From: Eumeta japonica
Taxonomy: Eukaryota; Arthropoda; Insecta; Lepidoptera; Psychidae
Assembly (NCBI GenBank): GCA_005406025.1
Contig: BGZK01000018.1
Location: forward strand, 868,001 to 932,000
Reading direction: 5' to 3'
Length of the DNA: 64,000 bases
Positions 1 through 10,766 of this stretch are shown piece after piece. The notes under the pieces are model-generated. The model had not been told where the DNA came from. It did not search any database and was given only the letters and a program-made list of their open reading frames with translations. The translations under genes and the position numbers were made by a program. Within the stretch, counting starts at the first letter, position 1. Each line of letters opens with the position of its first letter.

Positions 1-10
1 AACCACTAGC

Positions 11-68
11 TTTTTCTTGCGGGTGCATCCGTATGGCTCTGTCCACACGGATGCACCCGCAAGAAAAA
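11..68. repeat. Near-perfect hairpin (26-bp arms)
   Basis: Left arm 11-36 and right arm 43-68 are reverse complements with one mismatch, around a 6-base loop. The outer part (TTTTTCTTGCGGGTGCATCC) is perfect. The arms are GC-rich inside AT-rich DNA, which suggests a foldback transposon end or small MITE rather than chance. The left side begins ACTAGCTTTTT, as does a sequence near 60.9 kb. Confidence 0.7.
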
Positions 69-69
69 A

Positions 70-768
70 TCTTGTTGAAGCATTTAAATTTTGTTAAAAT
101 CAGAATACTTCTAGTCCCACTAACAATATCTATATTTCAATAATTTTAGTCCTATTCCCGATTTCATTTCTCTCATTCCTACTCACTCTATTTGTCGCTC
201 TTCCGCTCATTCTCGTTAGCGTTGCCCTCGTCTTCTTTTATTGCCATCATTATCTTTTCACCCCGCCCCTTCTTCATTTCCAAGCAAAAGAATCAAATAA
301 ATATAGTCAATTCATTAAAAAAAATTGCGATTCTGTCTTGTCTATCCAATTGAGAATTTCCAATTAGTATATTTTTTAACATTAGTATCAAAATCATTGT
401 CCCCCTCACGAACTCCAATGCATCTGATGCAACCACGGACCTATAATTTTTTTTATACATGGCATCAATGGTATTTTAAAAGGAAATCGAATATATTAAC
501 CTTTTGAATCTTAATAATTCTCGTCATTTCTATTATATATAGATGTAATAGTAATTAAACAATAAAATGAATATTACTAACATATTAAATATTGTTGTAT
601 CAGGTTTTTTTACCGTTCTACAATCTGTTACGTCACAACTGAAGAGTCTACAGATCTCCGAGGTAGGGGGAGTGGCTAGTGGCTTTATTTTACATAAATT
701 AAAATCGCTTTCATAAAATCCACTGTACATTATTTTCTGTTTTGAAAGGAAAAGTATTCCGCTCTGGT
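70..768. other. No gene seen
   Basis: AT-rich sequence with a pyrimidine-rich tract at about 160-290. The short open frames at 325-507 and 533-829 have no recognisable domain. The second runs into the MITE that starts at 769. Confidence 0.5.
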
Positions 769-1022
769 CAGTGGCGTAGCTGGCATGGGTGGCGCCTAGG
801 CGGATACCGTAGGTCACCCCAAAAATCATAAGTAGCCATTACGCAATCTGCCACAGTTTTACGAATTTTTATACGTGGAAGAACTGATGTATGGTTAAGA
901 TTCTTTTGTTAGTATTTTTCTGTGTATCCACAATTCACGTTCGGGTGAACTCGGGTGTCACCCCTAAATGGGCTGCACCTGGTGCGGGCCGCTCCCTCCG
1001 CCATCCCCTATCTACGCCGCTG
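769..1022. mobile_element. Candidate hAT-type MITE
   Basis: The left end reads CAGTGGCGTAGCTGGCATGG and the right end is its approximate inverse, CCATCCCCTATCTACGCCGC plus TG. Terminal CAGTGGCGTAG is the common form of hAT-derived non-autonomous elements. Both ends are GC-rich (GGCGCC on the left, CTGGTGCGGGCC on the right) around an AT-rich core. It has no coding capacity. An 8-bp target duplication is not evident (GCTCTGGT on the left, CGTAGTTA on the right), so the exact limits or the class could be wrong. Confidence 0.55.
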
Positions 1023-1699
1023 CGTAGTTAATGTACCTTATTTATTAATTATGATTTAACATAAAATAAAATTTGAACAATAAAAAGATGATACTGCAAT
1101 GCTCTACTTCATACAGACAGATTAAACAAGACCGAGCTGTAATAATATCCATTTTAAAAAGAAAGAAATATATATAATTGTGTACAAATTCAATAAAAGA
1201 CGCCGTATTAAAATCTATTTAATTACTTTTACGTACAATAAGAAAAATTAGCATTTAATAATGTTAATTATAAAACATAAATAAACACTTTTTTATTTAT
1301 TATTTTATAATCAACATTATTAAATATGAACTTTTTCTATTGGCCTATGATAAAGTTTTCTTTTCAATTTTTAACGAAAAATCTGATTTTAATGACACTT
1401 GTTATAGTTTTTATTTAACGATTTTACCCTAATGCTATAAATTGCCATTTTATTTTCGTTTAAGTACATTCGATTTATGTTGCATTTTTTTACATTAAAT
1501 CTATACAAATACGTCGATTTCACTCGTGAAATCGTTCTTAATACATCAAATCGAATTATAATATTAGGTTGTACTTATACTAGGTAGGTCGTACACAATA
1601 AACAATTTCTGTTGCTTTTAGTAAAAAAATCGATCCATTACGCATATGAAAATGCTCCGATGAGGAATAATAAATAACACCTAACGTTTTACCGAAATA
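1023..1699. other. AT-rich, no gene; one long hairpin
   Basis: Nothing coding is seen. Positions 1254-1285 and 1292-1324 form an imperfect inverted repeat of about 32 bases (TTTAATAATGTT with AACATTATTAAA at the outer ends). It may be a small AT-rich foldback element. Confidence 0.5.
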
Positions 1700-2150
1700 G
1701 CAATCGACATAATCTGAACAGCAAAAATAATAATAAACTGAGTTTACATGTGAGTCGACTGTGCAAAGTCACCAATTTATTTAGAGGGCTCGATAAGGTC
1801 CCTGTGGGTATACGAGATTTACCCCTATATAAATTTAAGAGTGTTATTAAATAATCGCTCAATGAAAAATGGTATTACACAATTTCTGTATATTTAGAAG
1901 ACAAATATCCATGGGCACAAGCGGCTCGACTTTTACCGGGCTCTTTCGTTCATTAATAGTTTTGTATTTGTTTTGGCTATGCGTAATGAAATTAGAAAAG
2001 AGGTACCCTCAAGTTTCTTGCTGCTCGTTTTTCTCGAGGGAAAACTGCCTTCCGAACGAGCGGTAAAGGATAAATAAAAATATTACTTATTTCAAGCGTT
2101 ATTTCGTAACCAATGAAATAAAGATATTTTGTTTGAAGCTATTTCAGACA
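1700..2150 (+). mobile_element. LINE 3' end, 5'-truncated (copy A)
   Basis: This is the last part of a non-LTR retrotransposon ORF2 followed by its 3' UTR. Allowing for stop codons, the + strand reads a C-terminal tail of the kind found after the reverse transcriptase of CR1/Jockey-like elements: an SRLCKVTNLFRGL stretch, then LPLYKFKSVIK and a YYTIS..LEDKYPW ending near 1900. The 3' UTR contains a stem-loop (GCTCG...CGAGC, about 2019-2060) and ends near CAATGAAATAAAGATATTTT. The same coding tail and UTR recur at 46.27-46.73 kb (+) and 45.86-46.26 kb (-), which shows that this is one family. The open frame at 1869-2066 lies in a different frame over the UTR and is not a gene. Copy A is dead and truncated. 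Confidence 0.75.
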
Positions 2151-2824
2151 TGCAGATTTCGTTATGATTTTCCGCCGTCACTTTCGACAATGTACACACA
2201 ACCTCCGCCTGGCTATCGTGAGCACACTCGACATTCTTTTTTTACAATCAATGCGAGTAATTTAAAAATTACATAGAAACATACGTATACGAACAACGCG
2301 ATATCTCATATAATCACAATAATGTCTAAGTCATCAAATACAAACATAAATTTTAGCCCTTCGTGTCACTGAGCCATGCATGTTTGTATGGTCGTGCGTA
2401 GCGAAATTTTTTTAATAAAAATACAGAAAAGAAAGACGTTGTACCTACATTTCAAAGAACTCTTATAAATCTAATTTTAGCGAGAAGTAAACAGTTTCGC
2501 ATAGCGTAGGCGCAAGTAAATATTCACATGCCTGTGATCTAAGAAACTTGTATAAATTCACTTTATATTCCATTTCCTTAGTTTATGAAAACTTAAATAT
2601 GCTCGCGAGGTAAGCCACTTCAAACTGAATCCTTTGACGGCGTTCATGTCAAATGGCAGGATCGGTTTAGTTTTTTTTTTGGTTTTTAACAGAGTTATGA
2701 GAATTAAATGATTTAATAAATTCAAATGGATTTTTAAATTACAATGAGCAGATAAGACGTGGAGAAAATTTAGTTACAGTTTTCTAACATAAAATTGAAA
2801 CTAAAAGTCGACTGTAACTGTTAT
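2151..2824. other. No gene seen
   Basis: AT-rich sequence with no recognisable coding region, repeat or RNA gene. Confidence 0.5.
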
Positions 2825-2925
2825 CTCGACGCCGGTCACTTTCAGTACTGAATCCGGTCCCGCTATCAACTCCAGTATCGAGCCCAATTTCAATTCAGCT
2901 TTCAATCCCGACGGTGATTTTGCGT
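2825..2925 (-). repeat. Cryptic short-period repeat, locus 1
   Basis: Read on the minus strand this is a run of diverged 12-base units such as GGGATTGAAAGC, GGGCTCGATACT, GGAGTTGATAGC and GGGACCGGATTC. The same kind of GGAATYGARANCGGGAYC sequence occurs on the plus strand near 14.2, 42.2 and 56.2 kb. It looks like an old minisatellite or low-complexity family rather than coding sequence. Confidence 0.5.
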
Positions 2926-3235
2926 ACTATTTCATTTCAACTGAATTATTTTAGAGGAACGCATCCTCTTTCATAAAAAACACACATACGGTCGACAAAT
3001 TATTTTATTTTAAAATTATTATTCTACTTTTCTTGATTCCGATTCTTGTCCCGCGCGATTGAATTCCCGCGGATCGGTGTTAATCCTCCATTGAAAAAAA
3101 TGTCCTACAAAGGTTTTATAGTTACAAACGCATAAACGAACAGACAGACCGAGAAATGTTACGTTTTAAAACATGTAAGGGTAATACTATAATATCACAA
3201 ATTCGATGAAAAATAAATGTATTTAATTTAATTTT
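2926..3235. other. No gene seen
   Basis: AT-rich spacer. A small GC-richer patch around 3050-3080 (CCCGCGCG, CCCGCGGATC) has no assignable role. Confidence 0.4.
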
Positions 3236-3550
3236 TTTGACGTGACAACGTCTTATAATTCGATGGAGCAGGCTGCACGCACGAAAAACATGACTCATGC
3301 GGCGTTACCTCGCTCTGAGGCGTTCCATTTAAGGCTTGAAGCGCAAGCGAGAGCACGGAACGAGCGACAAAGAGGCATAATCGGCCTCCGCTTTCGGCAG
3401 CGTTCGACATCTGTCTCTCTCCTACTTGAGTGAGCGATGCGTCCGCGTGGACAGCTGCTATACATCAACATGTTTTCGTCAAGTATGAAGTGCAGTGAAA
3501 AGTGAATGTGGTGTCAATTGTTTATAGCAACCATAATTGCGGCGATAAAG
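3236..3550 (+). other. GC-richer segment, 5'-UTR- or repeat-like
   Basis: A sharply GC-richer block in AT-rich surroundings. Two overlapping open frames on opposite strands (3228-3410 minus, 3242-3433 plus) look like by-products of composition, and neither resembles a known protein. The downstream part ends GCGATAAAG|GTAATG, a possible splice donor at 3549/3550, so a non-coding first exon is conceivable. The block also has the feel of a widespread lepidopteran dispersed sequence, but I cannot confirm that from one copy. Confidence 0.25.
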
Positions 3551-4132
3551 GTAATGATTCTTTCGATAATAAATAAAATTAAAACTGTCTTTCGAAAAAT
3601 GAGACCATTCCATCAGTATTTTCTTATGACATTGTCACGTTCAACTATCGTCAGTAAACCGACTTTACAGACAACCGATTTTTTTTCTTATAACAATATT
3701 AATATTAACGGCGGGTTGCATTGAAAGTAAAATGTGATTTGTAAACGTAATCTTTAAGATTTGACAAATTGTCCCACAATAATCTTGTAGAATGTATAAA
3801 AAAAAGCTTTCCAAATAGCGTTTTTAACACGATTTTATAAGCTTGAGTTGTATCTATGTATGTATGATACGACATCTTTCAACATAATTTTCACCAATTT
3901 CCAGAAGTCTGATTAATTTGAAACTTTTCATACGTATTAAGGACCGATGACAATACAATAATTTAATAAGTTTATCTCATTATCCTGATCAGGATCGCCA
4001 GGATCGAATAATTTGTTCACGTATTGTTTGCGTGAGAGCAAGTGGCTTATTACTGTTTTGTAATAGATTTTAGTTACAGTAATAAGCATTATTATTGATT
4101 CAACTACTGTTGAATTAATTACGAACTAAAAA
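3551..4132. other. No gene seen
   Basis: AT-rich. The open frame at 3506-3724 has no recognisable features. Confidence 0.5.
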
Positions 4133-4333
4133 GTGAAAAATAATTCTTAATATAAGCTGAAAAAAATAATGAACAATGACGAAAAATACTAGAATTATTT
4201 TGGAAAACCGTGAGGCCCTTTGTGTCACATTTTTCGTATATAGAGAGCAACCCACGCTTTTTCCACAATAATACTAGTATTATTCGTCATTATTCATTAT
4301 TTTTTTTAACTTATATTAAGAATTATTTTTCAC
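4133..4333. mobile_element. Foldback MITE with arms of about 75 bp
   Basis: Arms at 4133-4207 and 4259-4333 are near-perfect reverse complements. They start GTGAAAAATAATTCTTAATA and end with the inverse, TATTAAGAATTATTTTTCAC. The loop of about 50 bases is GC-richer. The inverted repeat continues outwards more weakly for about 10 bases. It has no coding capacity; the frame at 4210-4407 is spurious. This is a typical non-autonomous DNA element or foldback transposon whose superfamily is unclear. Confidence 0.7.
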
Positions 4334-4499
4334 ATTTTAATTTGATGTGCTTTAATAGCGTGTTTTTTTTTTTTAATTTTTTAACAACATTTATTTTCAC
4401 TTTATAATAGCGAAATTACTGCGTCGGGGGACGTAACATTTTTAGTTTTATATCGACCTTCTTTTTGAAACTAGATAGATAATGTGATTTTAGTACTAA

Positions 4500-4850
4500 T
4501 TCTAACGTCGATAGACAATATTTACTTGAAAGTCACATTCTAGACATTAATACATGTCGACATAATTTCAATATTAAAAATAAATATCAACCGTGTTTAC
4601 ATGATAATCTACTACATAAGGTTGCAAATTCATTCAGAGGGCTCTGCATACATATGACATTTATAAATATTATATTCAATGAACTCCCTGAGAATACACT
4701 AAGCCCCAGTACAAATTTAAAATATTTATTAAGCAAACACTTCGCAAAAAAACTATTACACGATTTATGGCGGAAAAGACGCTGGATTATTTTCAGTGAA
4801 AAAACTAGTAACTGTATGAAGTGCATGTTTTATTTTTGATCAATTTGTTT
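4500..4850 (+). pseudogene. LINE ORF2 C-terminal fragment (copy B)
   Basis: The + strand carries the tail that follows the reverse transcriptase in CR1/Jockey-like LINEs. A HNFNIKNKYQ segment is followed by LLHKVANSFRGLCI (about 4608-4650) and, after a frameshift, by a frame at 4654-4839 with NELPENTLSPSTNLKYLLSK. The LHK..NSF.GLC block matches the tails at 1.75 kb and 46.3 kb in kind, but this copy is more diverged and lacks their 3' UTR stem-loop. The reverse transcriptase itself is absent, so this is a 5'-truncated, frameshifted relic. The assignment rests on the tail motif only, because no catalytic residues are present. Confidence 0.6.
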
Positions 4851-5107
4851 TTATATATTTATGTAAAATTAAAAAGAATTTTATTGTCTATCAACGCTTA
4901 AAATATAGAAAATTACTTTTTTCTAATCGACGTAACTTTATTTTTTACTTCTTTCTTAATAATGTAAAAGCTCAAACAAGCGCGCTTAAATGAGCCCAAG
5001 AAAGCTAATACAAAACTTGTTTTTGCTTTCTTTAGGCGCGACTTGAAAGTAAACAAAATCTTTTTTTTTTTTTTTTGAATAGAAGTAAAGTTAAGTAAAC
5101 TCTGTCT
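4851..5107. other. No gene seen
   Basis: AT-rich. The frame at 4913-5113 (minus) is lysine/phenylalanine-rich because it spans a poly(T) tract near 5060 and is not a credible gene. Confidence 0.5.
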
Positions 5108-5300
5108 ACGCATTTCCGCATTTATAATTTGAATTTCATATTTGTCGGCGAACTGGAGATATTGAAATTCTAAGTGGCTAGTACTCGGAAACTCTATATT
5201 CTATTTACGCAGTTTTCACATTTACAATTTAAATTTCTAATTGTCGCCTAACCAGAAATACTCAAATTCAATTTGGCGAATATTCGAAAACGGCAACTTA
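5108..5300. repeat. Two-copy diverged tandem duplication, 99-bp period
   Basis: A unit beginning ACGCATTTCCGCATTTATAA at 5108 recurs as ACGCAGTTTTCACATTTACA at 5207. Both continue through TTTGAATTTC/TTTAAATTTC, a TTGTCG core and a final TCGGAAACT/TCGAAAACG. The divergence indicates an old duplication. Confidence 0.6.
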
Positions 5301-5774
5301 ATTTTAATTCCTTTATAGACCTCTAATATGTGCATTAATAATCAGCAACCAGCGGTCATTATTTAACCATCGAGAATTAAAATTAAAAACCGCCGAAGAA
5401 CGCATTTATAAAACCATGAAAAGGCACAAACTCAAGTCAGGACCTTTCCGTTGATACTAAACTTAACTATAAAATCGGATATATCATATAGATATCATGG
5501 AGAAAAAATATTCATTATTTTCTTATTTATATAATTATTTTATCAATAACTAACTGTGTCCGTGGTTCTGCCCTGATGGGTGTAAAATGAATTCCTTCCT
5601 TTTTTACGTCGAACCATCTCTTTATCGATGCATTATTAAAGTATAATACGACTTACTGATTTTCAACTTAGTCGTAACATCTGTCACAACGCTAAATAAA
5701 ATGATTTTACTTCAATAGAGCGTAAAGTATATATGCACTGTATTTTTTGTAGGAAACTGGGTAATTTCTAACTT
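5301..5774. other. No gene seen
   Basis: AT-rich sequence without recognisable features. Confidence 0.45.
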
Positions 5775-6031
5775 CTCTTGAATTTATGGTACGAAGCGCT
5801 CGATGCACAAACCTGAATCGCACTTATTCTGTGGAGCAGCGCCAACCGGCAGACACCTCTTCCTACAGCGAAATATTAACAAACGTACCCTACTCGCGTC
5901 GGTGCGAAGTTTGAAACTTTTCTATATGCGAAACGCTATTGAAAGCTTCCAGAGTGGAGATTAACACGTGCCAGTGAAATATGCGCTCAAGGATTAGCCT
6001 TTATGAAGTTGTTAAAATGCGTCTGCTACGG
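5775..6031 (+). other. Candidate promoter-proximal 5' exon ending in a consensus donor
   Basis: A GC-richer block ends in CTGCTACG|GTAAGTAC, a textbook splice donor (exon end 6030). Just before it, ATG at 6003 opens MKLLKCVCY plus one base of the next codon. That is a hydrophobic start of the kind that begins secretion signals. The frame upstream is closed by an in-frame TGA near 5939 and contains no earlier ATG. A second ATG about 30 bases upstream, in another frame, is also open to the donor. No following exon could be identified in the window, so this is a hypothesis based on donor quality, composition and an early ATG. Confidence 0.25.
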
Positions 6032-7484
6032 TAAGTACTTTTGAAGCGTGGAGCTGGGAACGTTTTGACGCCTCTACGTTATTAAGGGTAGGTATGTCCC
6101 AAGGTATGCAGCTATAAGTGTCTCATACGCAACATCATAGCAGGTGCTGGTACAACAATATTGACACTTGTATGTTGTTTTTGTTCAAATCTAAAGTTAA
6201 ACACGCGATAAATATAATAAAAAAAAAACTAGATGTATGGTGGGACACCCGATGAAAATGAAGTTCTTTTCGCTTTATATTGTATCAAATAACAGAAACA
6301 GTGAAATAAATTAACAACGTTTGGGAGTAGTTAAGCGAGAAATAATATTTAAAGAAAAATATTCATTTACTTAAAATATGGTACCTGCAATACACATATA
6401 ATTACAGATTATATAAAAAACAATAAATAATAAATACTATACAAAAAACTCTAAATAAAGCAATAAATAGAAAGTTCGTCACGGTGCATAATTATGTAAT
6501 TTTTGAAGTCGATAATAGATGTTAGTTTCGTTTGTACAAGACAAGATAATTTCCCTGTCAAGCGTAAACGTAACAGGTCGATTTCATACAAATTTCTTTC
6601 GTCGGGCGTTTTGATTTTGTTATAGAAATAAATCCACAAAAAAGTGTGTGTGTATTAGTGTACACACGTAAGAAGTGAAACTTTTTATGACATCATTTTT
6701 CCAAAATGATTTACTATTTACCACTTCACAGAAATTGGTTGAATAAAGCTAAATTAGATAGTTTATGCAAAGGCTTTTATTATCATAGACATGGACACAA
6801 AATAATACAATTATTTCATCTTTCTGCTACTAAGATTATAGCATTTCATTAATTATAATAGAATTATTACTATTATTGTTATCGTTATTATATATTTTGT
6901 AATTAATGGCTTAACTCACTGATATTTACAATCAAAACTAAGGTTAACCTGAAATAACCTTAAAAAATAAATACCGTAATCACACCCACGTGTTGAATGT
7001 ATTAGAAAAAGGTTTAATTACTTACTCTCTGTTAGAAATCCACTGGAATTAGAATAAATATCTTTTATTCCTTTGCCAATAACTTTATAAAATTTTTTCG
7101 CTAATCACTTAATTGAAATATTATTTTCACGTCACTACTGAGTTTCAGAAATAGAAATGTTCAGAGTTTCATGTAGGAGACTTGGTAATGGTATATGTAC
7201 CTAGAAGGATGATAGGTAAAACTTTTCAATTAATGCGATGTTATAAAGCCATATAGAATTGTAGGAAAATTATCGAACGCTACATATAAAATCGAGTCAC
7301 TCAATGAAAGAATGTGAGATATAGTTCATGTATGTCGGTTGAAAAGGTTTCAACTTAGATAATAGGAAAATGTAATATATACAAACTGTAAATAGATCTA
7401 GGGTGTTGACAGAAAGTATATGTGACAGGTGGCCTTAGTAACAATTATGTTTATGCCACGATGACATTAATAACATTGAATAAA
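6032..7484. other. No gene seen
   Basis: AT-rich, with scattered short homopolymers. The frame at 6451-6639 (minus) has no recognisable domain. Confidence 0.5.
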
Positions 7485-7547
7485 TATGGCGCGTAACGGA
7501 AAAATGTTACCCAGAAATAAAGATGGCGCGTAACAGAAAAACGTTAC
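7485..7547. repeat. Two direct repeats of a dyad unit
   Basis: TATGGCGCGTAACGGAAAAA...GTTAC at 7485-7510 and GATGGCGCGTAACAGAAAAA...GTTAC at 7522-7547 are direct repeats 37 bases apart. Each contains a GTAAC...GTTAC dyad. They could be paired protein-binding sites or a small tandem duplication. Confidence 0.5.
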
Positions 7548-7902
7548 ATTGCTATAAAATTTCTCCCATACGCCGATAAAGAAGTTTCACTTCAATAAAC
7601 AATTAAAAAAATGTTCCAAAAATATGAATTAATCATGTGATTTTACAGAAATTAAATAATTTAGTGAGTCATTTGTTTTATATTTCATTTTAAAATAAAT
7701 GAAAAACCGTCAGAATTTACGTCCGTGTGAATGCACACAGAAATTAATTTACTGCCTATATGCAACTGTGTATTATTGTTTATTTATCGAAATTGAAAGA
7801 TAACATATCAACATGCAGTATACATATATTTGTTTGAGACAAGTATAAACAAATAGTGAAAGAAATGACTGATATGACAGCGTAATAATTACGTTTTCAA
7901 CT

Positions 7903-7955
7903 AACGCGGAGGCTGTTGTAATTGAAAACGCCTCAATTACTACAGCCTCCGCGTT
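7903..7955. repeat. Strong hairpin, 23-bp arms and 7-base loop
   Basis: AACGCGGAGGCTGTTGTAAT plus TGA (7903-7925) pairs with 7933-7955 with a single mismatch. The flanking bases also pair partly (GTTTTCAA before, GTTTC after). The GC-rich arms stand out from the AT-rich surroundings. It may be a foldback-element core. A small-RNA precursor is less likely because the loop is short. Confidence 0.65.
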
Positions 7956-8229
7956 GTTTCACCTGGCTTTGCCGCTTAAGCTTCTACATATCGTACAAGC
8001 TCAACAAAGACAGCACGGTAGTATTATCCCTAACTACGTACAAAGCGACATCACAGCCCGTGAAACGATCTCTGTTTATGACAAGCTTTTGTCCAACTTG
8101 CCGTGTTAATAAGTGTGTGTCAAATTTTGAAAGCTAAATCCGAACCATTTTCTGACGTTTTATTTGGTTAGACAAATTTGGTACGCTTGCGTATTTTTGG
8201 TGACAATGTAATAACATGGTATCGCGGAG

Positions 8230-8470
8230 CTGGTTTGATGGAGTCGGAAGGTGGCCATAGTAACTCCTAAACTAAATAAGATAAACCCTTCGACTTTAAA
8301 CTCATTTGTTTCGTCTTGGCAAATGCTCTGAAGCTACATGATATCTAGAGTGTGAAGATGGAGACGGTAGGTGTTTATTAAGCTTGGCAAGTACTCTGGA
8401 CTTTCCAGGGTCTGAAGATGAAGCTGAAAAGTCAAAGCAACTCTGTTATAAAACATTGCAACTTTACAGA
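8230..8470. repeat. Degenerate tandem repeat, about three units
   Basis: GATGGAGTCGGAAGGTGG (8237), GATGGAGACGGTAGGTG (8357) and GATGAAGCTGAAAAGTC (8419) are related. CTTGGCAAATGCTCTGAAG (8318) matches CTTGGCAAGTACTCTGGAC (8381). The spacing is irregular (about 60-120 bases) and the divergence is high. No coding frame is seen. Confidence 0.35.
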
Positions 8471-10766
8471 ATTAGGGCTGGTTTGTGATTGCAGAGATCA
8501 GTGAGTTGAGCGTCGTCAGCATTGGTCTGCCACTTGTCTGGGAGAAGGAAAACTCCAAATTCAAAACCGAACTGTGATTTCTGTCATGCACGAGTAAAGT
8601 TCCACCTGAACTAAACGGCTAAGTGTAATGCACCCTATTGAGCGTGAGGCCTTGCTGATGTAATGAATGGCAATAGGATCTCGAAAAATATACTATCGCA
8701 AACTAACCACCTCAGTACAATAGGATGCACCCTGTTGTCATTGAGCCCTTGCCCTTCTATCTATAACATTGGAGGTCGACTGGTGAAGGAAATGCATAGA
8801 TTAAGGCAAAACTAAAAAAGTTGAAAATAAAATTATTAATAAAAAAACTTTTTAAAAACAAGTTTTTATTCAAAAATTCAAGTGTACTAAAATGATTAAT
8901 CATTGAAACAAAAATATTCATAATTGTACCTAATATTCTGTTACATCAGATAATTTCAAAAGCTTGGAATGCAAATGAAAAACAGAGAATGAGGAACATT
9001 AACTTAATAGTTTCTTATTATATTCAGCAAGTGAACAGATTCTCAAGCAAATAATTTTGGATTTTTCGTATAATTTTAAAAATAATCAAGATTATGCAAG
9101 ACTTATTTTAAATTGTCCATTAGACTGAGGATACTGTAGAACACTACCATCATACTTCAGTTGTGCCATTTGTGGCACTTATCAGAGTCAGACCTATAAA
9201 TGAGTTTATTTATATGTCCTTTGGTTTATAATAAACTGCTGAAAGACCTTTATAACACTCAATCTCTAGAGGAATTAAATAAATTAAAAAATATTCAAAG
9301 ATATAATCTTATATATAGAAATTATAAAAAAAAAATACCTTAACTACATAAGATGTAAAGCGGCACACACTTTCTTAAAAAATAAAACTCAACAATAATT
9401 TAAATGAAAAATAAGTACAAAAATTAACATCCGAGTAAGAAAAAATAGCGCTTTAAAAAGTATGATACATGATAGTATGCGACCTTGCCCTGAGGGTCAT
9501 TTACTTTTATTGTACTGCTATTTATAATTTTATTGCATTGTAATACTATAAAACGCAATTTTGTGTAAGCAATCCTATGTCTTGCTATGTTTATACGTTA
9601 AATCAAAATATATAATGATGTATTATATATTTTGATTTAATGTAAAAAAATATATAAAATTTTTATTCACTACTTATTAGATGAAAAATATGACACAGTT
9701 TATAGATAAGAATGTCAGATAAATTAAAATAGCTATTATAACAAACAAATTTAAATTTTGCATCACTTTGTGAGGAACTTAGAGAATCCATTATCTAGAA
9801 AATTATATCTGTTTGTTTTTGACCTTTAGATTATTTTTTTTTGTATATTTTTTTCATATATAAGTTTTTATCCATTTGTAGTCAAATCTAGTGTGTTTGT
9901 GTGTACAGGTTAGTGACATTTAGAATACAACACCGATTTTCGAGTTACATCTTGTCGTGCGACTGACTTTTTATCGTAATACATTAGCGAGCATGAGGAC
10001 CGCCAAAGAGCAATGAATTGGAAATGAAAATACCAAATCAAAAATCGAAATAAAATATCCAATGACCTAAGTGGCCAATGCGATCGCTTGCAATTATTCA
10101 CAAACGGAATGACTGTCGGCAACGACATGAGTACTCGCTTCTGTAAATATAATCCTCTCTAGGGGGCTTGCACAACAACATAATAAAAACCAATAAATTG
10201 CAGCATGAAATAGACTTGTATGAATTAAACAAAATGATTAAATTGTGCGATTCAGTGTTGACTGGTACCCCGCGACTTAACACGTAGAATGCGCATTTAA
10301 TTTGAGATAGCGCAAGATAAATTTTTAAAAAAGTTGTTTAAAATTGATAAAATTATTAGGCAGTAAACAATGATAAATCCAATAAACTGTGATTATAATA
10401 AATTTATTGAAAAAAAAAACAATTCTGATTTACTTAATTCTTCAAAAGTACATTAAAAAATTCGTAAACCAAAGTTATGAGTTTTAGGACCCAAAAAAAT
10501 CAATAACAGCTTTTACAAAATCGTTAAGCACACTAAATTCTACGATTGAGTCGCTCAATTAAAATATCGATTCAAGAAGCTTATCAACGGCGATATGTAA
10601 AAAAAAATATTTGAACTTCACTGTTTTCACTTTCACAAAAGAGTTATAAATTTAATATCACATACAAATCCACTCCTAATGGTGCAAATAGCGCCTTCCA
10701 CAGTGGCCTAATTGATCAAGAGCCGGTAAACAGCCGATTCGGACAAACTTTTTCCCATTGATATAA
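8471..10766. other. No gene seen; one perfect AT hairpin
   Basis: Mostly AT-rich. TGCACCCTATTGAGC near 8630 and TGCACCCTGTTGTCATTGAG near 8727 form a weak direct repeat. Positions 9598-9616 and 9622-9640 are a perfect 19-bp inverted repeat (TTAAATCAAAATATATAAT) with a 5-base loop. A GC-richer patch at 9930-10290 holds only spurious frames. Confidence 0.45.

Noticed and set aside
3228..3433. Overlapping open frames on both strands as a small gene
   Set aside because: Both frames span a GC-rich block where stops are rare. No domain, bias or splice context favours either, and the block may be a dispersed repeat.
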